The notes below the pieces were generated by a model that saw only the letters and a program-made list of their open reading frames with translations, did no database searches and was not told the DNA's origin. Source: Clostridia bacterium (lineage in GTDB: Bacteria; Bacillota; DSM-521; Neomoorellales; SLTJ01). Taken from it: 64,000 nucleotides of DNA. Position numbers and translations under genes: made by a program. This document shows, in pieces, positions 59,947 through 64,000 of this stretch; the stretch's first letter is position 1, and the number at the start of each line of letters is the position of its first letter. The stretch lies in contig SLTJ01000028.1 in NCBI GenBank assembly GCA_004347685.1, positions 164,939 through 228,938 on the forward strand. The letters are read 5' to 3'.

Positions 59947-61344
59947 ATGCGATCGCAGGTTATTCGCTTGGGTGTCATGCTGGCTGTCTTACTGGCTGGC
60001 CCGGTGGTATGGGGCATAGGTACCGGGCAGGCCTATGCTGCCGATAGTGAGTGCGTACAGTGCCACTCACAGGTTACGCCCCAGGTAGTCGAGGACTGGA
60101 AAGCCGGGAAAATGGGCAGTGTGGGGATGGACTGTAGCGCCTGCCACGGCAGCGAACATTCAAGGGCTGACGATTACAAGAAGGCGGTCATGCCTACGCC
60201 CGATACCTGTGCCACCTGCCACGCCGACCAGGTACGGCAATTTAAGTCGGGCAAACACGCGGCTGCCTGGGTAGCCATGGAAGCCATGCCCAAGACGGTA
60301 GCCCAGCCAAAGGAAATCACCGATGGGTTTAAGGGCTGCGGTGGCTGCCACAAGATTGGCTACCAGGGCGGGAAATGCGATTCCTGCCACACCCGCCATA
60401 AGTTTTCGGCAGAGGAGGCTCGGAGGCCGCAAGCATGCCAGACTTGCCATATGGGTTTTGACCACCCGCAGTATGAAATGTGGTCCAGCTCCAAGCACGG
60501 CAGCATCTATGCTGTCGAAGGGGATAGCGGCCGGGCGCCTACATGCCAGACCTGCCATATGCAGGGCGGTGACCACGGGGTGATAACTTCGTGGGGTTTT
60601 CTGGCTTTGCGCCTGCCCGAGGAAAACAAGGAATGGATGGCTGACCGAGTCACTATCCTGAAGGCACTGGGGGTTCTTGACCCGGATGGTAACCCCACCC
60701 CGCGCCTGGAAGTGGTTAAGGCAGGTAATGTGGCCCGCCTGACTAAGGAGGACTGGCAGGTCCCCAGGGAAAAGATGTTGGCTACATGCACGCGCTGCCA
60801 CAGCCGGGAGTTTGCGGCAAAGAATCTCGCGGCGGGAGACGCCATCGTGCGGGAGGTTGACCGGCTCATGGCCGAGGCCATCAACACCGTGGCCGGGCTG
60901 TACCAGGACGGGATCCTTACCAGGCGGGCGGACTACTCCTATGCCTATCCGGACCTCCTGACCTTCTATGACGCGCCGACGCCCATTGAGCAGAAGCTCT
61001 ATGAGATGTTCATGGAGTACCGCATGCGAGCTTTCCAGGGGGCCTTCCACCAGAACCCGGATTACATGCACTGGTACGGCTGGGCGCCCATGAAGACTAC
61101 CCTGGTGGAGATCAAGGACGAGGCAGCCAGGTTGCGGGCCGAAGCCGGCGCTGCTCCGGCCGGGGCGGACGTAACCGCCAAAGGAGCTGCGATACATACG
61201 GTAGTGAAGGGAGACACCCTGGCCAAGCTGGCCAGGAAGTTCTATGGCCGGGCCAGCCAATGGAGGCGCATCTACGAAGCCAACCGGGACAAGATTAAGA
61301 ATCCCCACCAAATTTACCCAGGCATGAGGCTGATAATCCCGTAA
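59947..61344 (+). CDS. Octaheme HAO-like cytochrome c fused to a LysM domain
   Basis: 465 residues; the ATG at 59947 has GGGGGTG at six bases, better than the GTG at 59938. A signal peptide ends near AYAADS. Eight CxxCH motifs (CVQCH, CSACH, CATCH, CGGCH, CDSCH, CQTCH, CQTCH, CTRCH) and the long heme-free helical C-terminal part (LTFYDAPTPIEQKLYEMFM) match hydroxylamine-oxidoreductase-like octaheme proteins. Those of nitrate reducers work in reverse on nitrite, NO or hydroxylamine. Residues 417-465 are a LysM (HTVVKGDTLAKLARKFYG) that should bind peptidoglycan. Wall-anchored nitrogen-oxide reductase is the best guess. Confidence 0.9.
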   Translation: MRSQVIRLGVMLAVLLAGPVVWGIGTGQAYAADSECVQCHSQVTPQVVEDWKAGKMGSVGMDCSACHGSEHSRADDYKKAVMPTPDTCATCHADQVRQFKSGKHAAAWVAMEAMPKTVAQPKEITDGFKGCGGCHKIGYQGGKCDSCHTRHKFSAEEARRPQACQTCHMGFDHPQYEMWSSSKHGSIYAVEGDSGRAPTCQTCHMQGGDHGVITSWGFLALRLPEENKEWMADRVTILKALGVLDPDGNPTPRLEVVKAGNVARLTKEDWQVPREKMLATCTRCHSREFAAKNLAAGDAIVREVDRLMAEAINTVAGLYQDGILTRRADYSYAYPDLLTFYDAPTPIEQKLYEMFMEYRMRAFQGAFHQNPDYMHWYGWAPMKTTLVEIKDEAARLRAEAGAAPAGADVTAKGAAIHTVVKGDTLAKLARKFYGRASQWRRIYEANRDKIKNPHQIYPGMRLIIP

Positions 61345-61385
61345 GACCGGGAGCGCATGCCTTTCCCCGGATAGTCGGCACGTTT

Positions 61386-61413
61386 ACCGGCGGAACACTC
61401 CGCCGGTTTTTTT
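61386..61413 (+). terminator. Intrinsic terminator of HAO-LysM gene
   Basis: ACCGGCGGA-ACAC-TCCGCCGGT followed by seven T. Perfect nine-base stem, 41 bases past the stop. Confidence 0.95.
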
Positions 61414-61462
61414 CTGGAATACCGATACAACTTGAGACATAGGAGTGACCAAGGTAGAATGA

Positions 61463-61765
61463 AGCAGGAAGAATGTAGAAAGGGCGAAAAAGGCCATTAA
61501 GGCCTTTTTGTATGCCCAGGGGGAATCCCCCGTCCTGGGCCATTCGGTAAGTACCTTGAGTGACAGGGCGGGGCGTTACAGCCGGGAAATGGCCGAGAAG
61601 CGCCAAGCATGGTCAGTGCTCGACGGGTATTATATTCCAACGAGATACCCAAACGGCCTGCCTGACGGCATTCCGGCCCAGGTTTACAACCAGAAAGCCG
61701 CATGCGAGGCCGTGGCCCTAGCCGCCGATGCGGTAGAGACAGTGGGCAGGCTTACTGGCCTGTAG
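61463..61765 (+). pseudogene. 5'-truncated HEPN-domain protein
   Basis: The frame is open after a TGA at 61460 and reads [20 protein letters not shown], then a helix and [14 protein letters not shown]. This is the second half of a HEPN domain of the kind paired with nucleotidyltransferases (KALKAFL, RFYIPTRYPDALP). The first 35-40 residues and any start codon are missing, and no partner gene is present. Confidence 0.75.
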
Positions 61766-61814
61766 GAGGCGGGTCCCCATAACGGGACCGCCAAACTTGG
61801 ACCAGGCCCGGTGA

Positions 61815-61837
61815 GGGGCGGGTCGTGCGCCCGCCCC
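61815..61837 (-). terminator. GC-rich hairpin after cooS
   Basis: GGGGCGGG / CCCGCCCC with a seven-base loop, 58 bases past the cooS stop, preceded by a smaller GGTCCC / GGGACC hairpin near 61770. No T-run. Confidence 0.5.
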
Positions 61838-61894
61838 TTGGTACCATCCGGTGAGATACAGGAGGTTCGTAGCAGGCACAAGGCAGGGGTGTGG

Positions 61895-63913
61895 TCAGTA
61901 CCCCTGGCAAAGAGTGGCATCGAACTTCGCGGCTGAGTTCCTGTGCACCCCCAGCTTCCAGGTGCGGTATTCCAATGCGCTGATGATCTTCTCGGCTGCA
62001 ACCACTGGATCCATCTCAAAGATGAAGTGGCCGCCGTAGACATCATGGGCTATCTGGGTAATGAGGCTGTAGATCATATTGGAGCCCTCCACCGGCGGCA
62101 TGGTGCCCACGTGGGTGGGAACGCCCATGGCCACCCACCAGGTACCGATGGCTACCGCCTTACCTGCCATGGCCTCCGGTGCCGAGGCGACAAAGGGCAC
62201 TTTGGGCGTATCTACCCCCAGGTCGTTGGCCATGGCCGTGAGGAGGTCCAGGACCCGGCTGTTGTCAACGCAGGCTCCCATGAAAAAGGCCGGCGGCAAC
62301 GGTACGCTAAGGTTCGCCTTCTCCTCCAGGCGCCTGAGGAAAGCCTTCAGGCCGGGACCGGCGTACTGCTCTACCCCTTCCGGGCTTAAAATGCCGTGCC
62401 TGGCCAAAGCCTGGCCGGAGCACCCGGTGGCCACCACGAACACGTCGTTGGCCAGGAGTTCCTTCGCGATGGTGATGTGGTTCTGATCCTGGAAGGTGCG
62501 GAGGTTGTTGCAACCGCACATCAGGACGGTTCCCTTGAGTTCACCAGTCAAGATGGCCGTGTTAAGGACATTGATAGGGTTTTCGGGGTTTATAGCGGCG
62601 AAAATACTCATCAAGGCCTCGAGGCTGAAGCCAGCCACGACCTTTTGTATTATTTGCGGTATTTCTACTGGTGCAGAAGCCCGGTCCTGGAAGGCTTCAA
62701 CGGCCAGCCTGATAATGGCTCTGGCATCTTCAAGGGCCCGCTCGGTGTGAAAATCGAGGTGGTAGGACCCGGGAATTTTGGCGATGGGTGACGTGGTGAT
62801 GATCCGGGTATGGTAGCATTCGGCCACCTGGCGGATGCTCGGCATGATACACTGGACATCTGCCACCATGGCATCCAGAGCGCCGGTGACCATGGCCAGT
62901 TCAGCAGAAGCAAAGGTGGTGGCCAAGGGGATGCCGTACCGCATCAAGAGTTCGGTACCGGTGCAGCAAATCCCTACCACATTTATGCCCGCAGCGCCGG
63001 CGGCCTTAGCTTCGCCTTCCATCTCGCGGGCCGCCCTGACCACCGCCTCGCTGACCAGGGGGTTGTGGCCGTAAACGGCAATATTGACTTTGCCTGCGTC
63101 GAGCACCCCGAGGTTGGCTTCGATGATAGTTGGCCGGGGAACGCCGAAAAAGGTGTCTGAGAGATCGGTACCGATATGCAAGGTGATGTAGTCGCAGAGG
63201 GCTACCCGCAGGGCGCTGAACACCAGGTTGACCGGGTCATCGTCGTTTCCTGTGTGGGCTTGGGCCAGAAGGTCGGAAATGTCTGCGTGGATGCCGCTGG
63301 GAAGCACGTTGCAGGCATCGAATTTCCGGTAGCGGCCTTCGGTAACAGTGCTGGTAAGCCAGGTGGCTGCGCCGAACCCTGGTAACCGGGAGTAATCTTC
63401 CAAGGCCTTTAAGGCCACCTCTTTGGCCAGCTCCCTCTCTGATTTGCCTTCTGTCCCAATACCTACGCGTTCGGCCACCCGGCGCAGCTTGGTCGGGTCA
63501 GCAACCCGGTAGTCAGGGGCCCTTCCCTCGGCCAGTTCGAGCAGCGTCTGGGCCAGGTGCCGGGCATGCTCGCCGTGAGAGGCGGCACCTAGGGCAATGA
63601 GGCTGCCAACGCTGCGGGCAACGACGGTCCAGACCGAGGCTCCGCAAACGCCACGGCTGCCGGGGCCCTCTTCGGCCTTGATCCGGCAGGGCCCCATGAT
63701 GCAGAAACGGCAGCATGTGCCTTCATAGCCGAACTGGCACTGGGGCTGCTGGGCCAGGAAGCGGTCAAAGGCGGTCGTCACCCCTTCTTTCCCAGCCTTG
63801 GCCAGCATTTCCAGGACGGCAGGGTCAGTGCTCCGCTCTCTCTCCCGCCTTTGGACAACTCGCGGCGCGGCCGACGGCCGGCACGTATGTTTTGTATTCC
63901 GGAATCTTGGCAT
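61895..63913 (-). CDS. cooS: Anaerobic Ni-Fe carbon monoxide dehydrogenase, catalytic subunit
   Basis: 672 residues, normal length. It interconverts CO and CO2. The N-terminal cluster motifs CxxxxxxxCCRFCIMGPC (Cys59, 67, 68, 71, 76) hold the B and D clusters. C-cluster regions include the His-rich SGIHADISDLL, GICCTGTELL, LMCGCNN, ATGCSGQAL and FMGACVDNSR. Start ATG after AAGGGGAGCGG. It could be the CODH half of acetyl-CoA synthase (AcsA) or a stand-alone CooS; no acs, cooC, cooF or hydrogenase gene is in view, and the upstream side is cut by the window. Confidence 0.96.
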   Translation of the reverse strand: MPRFRNTKHTCRPSAAPRVVQRRERERSTDPAVLEMLAKAGKEGVTTAFDRFLAQQPQCQFGYEGTCCRFCIMGPCRIKAEEGPGSRGVCGASVWTVVARSVGSLIALGAASHGEHARHLAQTLLELAEGRAPDYRVADPTKLRRVAERVGIGTEGKSERELAKEVALKALEDYSRLPGFGAATWLTSTVTEGRYRKFDACNVLPSGIHADISDLLAQAHTGNDDDPVNLVFSALRVALCDYITLHIGTDLSDTFFGVPRPTIIEANLGVLDAGKVNIAVYGHNPLVSEAVVRAAREMEGEAKAAGAAGINVVGICCTGTELLMRYGIPLATTFASAELAMVTGALDAMVADVQCIMPSIRQVAECYHTRIITTSPIAKIPGSYHLDFHTERALEDARAIIRLAVEAFQDRASAPVEIPQIIQKVVAGFSLEALMSIFAAINPENPINVLNTAILTGELKGTVLMCGCNNLRTFQDQNHITIAKELLANDVFVVATGCSGQALARHGILSPEGVEQYAGPGLKAFLRRLEEKANLSVPLPPAFFMGACVDNSRVLDLLTAMANDLGVDTPKVPFVASAPEAMAGKAVAIGTWWVAMGVPTHVGTMPPVEGSNMIYSLITQIAHDVYGGHFIFEMDPVVAAEKIISALEYRTWKLGVHRNSAAKFDATLCQGY

Positions 63914-64000
63914 TTTTCCGCTCCCCTTTTGACAATGCTGGTGATCTTAATTCGTAACTACTCAGCCCACCAACGTAAAAGTTAGAGATCAGATATCATC

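Noticed and set aside
61508..61765. Complete small gene for the HEPN-like ORF
   Set aside because: Homology to HEPN begins upstream of every usable start and is cut by a TGA, so a truncated remnant fits better.

Overview
The window reads as one replicon segment of a GC-rich, strictly anaerobic, probably thermophilic Firmicute of the Moorella / Thermanaeromonas / Ammonifex type. The reasons are a monofunctional Ni-CO dehydrogenase, a selenocysteine-containing SelD, csaB with a DUF5693 neighbour (S-layer type wall), several secreted proteins with copper-amine-oxidase-like 'stalk' domains, Gram-positive ribosome binding sites, frequent GTG and TTG starts, and nitrate-type respiration with multiheme cytochromes. 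No rRNA or tRNA was found, and the genus is inferred rather than proven.

Layout. 1-3.6 kb: end of a type III restriction locus (RhuM fragment, Res). 3.7-9.4 kb: ComFC, a diguanylate cyclase, a DUF421 protein with a 30-residue membrane peptide, a ComK-like protein and a B12 radical SAM enzyme. 9.5-19.8 kb: cell envelope block (TagO/WecA type transferase, FabZ, MurJ, two secreted stalk-domain proteins, CsaB, DUF5693). 19.9-25.1 kb: heterodimeric ABC exporter, ferredoxin, FmdB-type zinc ribbon, class IV aminotransferase. 25.4-26.7 kb: a patch of gene debris that still carries an intact-looking c-di-GMP-I riboswitch. 26.7-28.3 kb: amino-acid permease.

28.3-40.0 kb is the centrepiece: a minus-strand operon for a GltD-like iron-sulfur flavoprotein, Rieske protein, cytochrome b, diheme cytochrome c, a Tat-exported type II DMSO-reductase-family molybdoenzyme (alpha, beta, heme gamma), its chaperone, a glutamine-amidotransferase-like protein and a polytopic membrane protein. 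It looks like a Q-cycle complex wired to an outward-facing nitrate-reductase-like enzyme, with no NarI.

40-64 kb holds accessory respiration and stress genes: a degenerate HD protein, YwiC, a cupin, hemerythrin, an octaheme stalk cytochrome, a NarXL-like two-component pair, a truncated quinol NO reductase, HPP and CBS proteins, and an octaheme HAO-like cytochrome fused to LysM. Mixed in are a MntA-HepT toxin-antitoxin pair, a metal-linked cluster with CsoR-like palindromes, a selenium/sulfur cluster (SelD, DsrE-like, cysteine desulfurase) and cooS. Palindromes of the CRP/FNR form TGTGA-N6-TCACA precede five of these units, suggesting one regulon for nitrate and reactive-nitrogen metabolism. 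Several dispersed repeat families and gene remnants mark the right half as recombinationally active.
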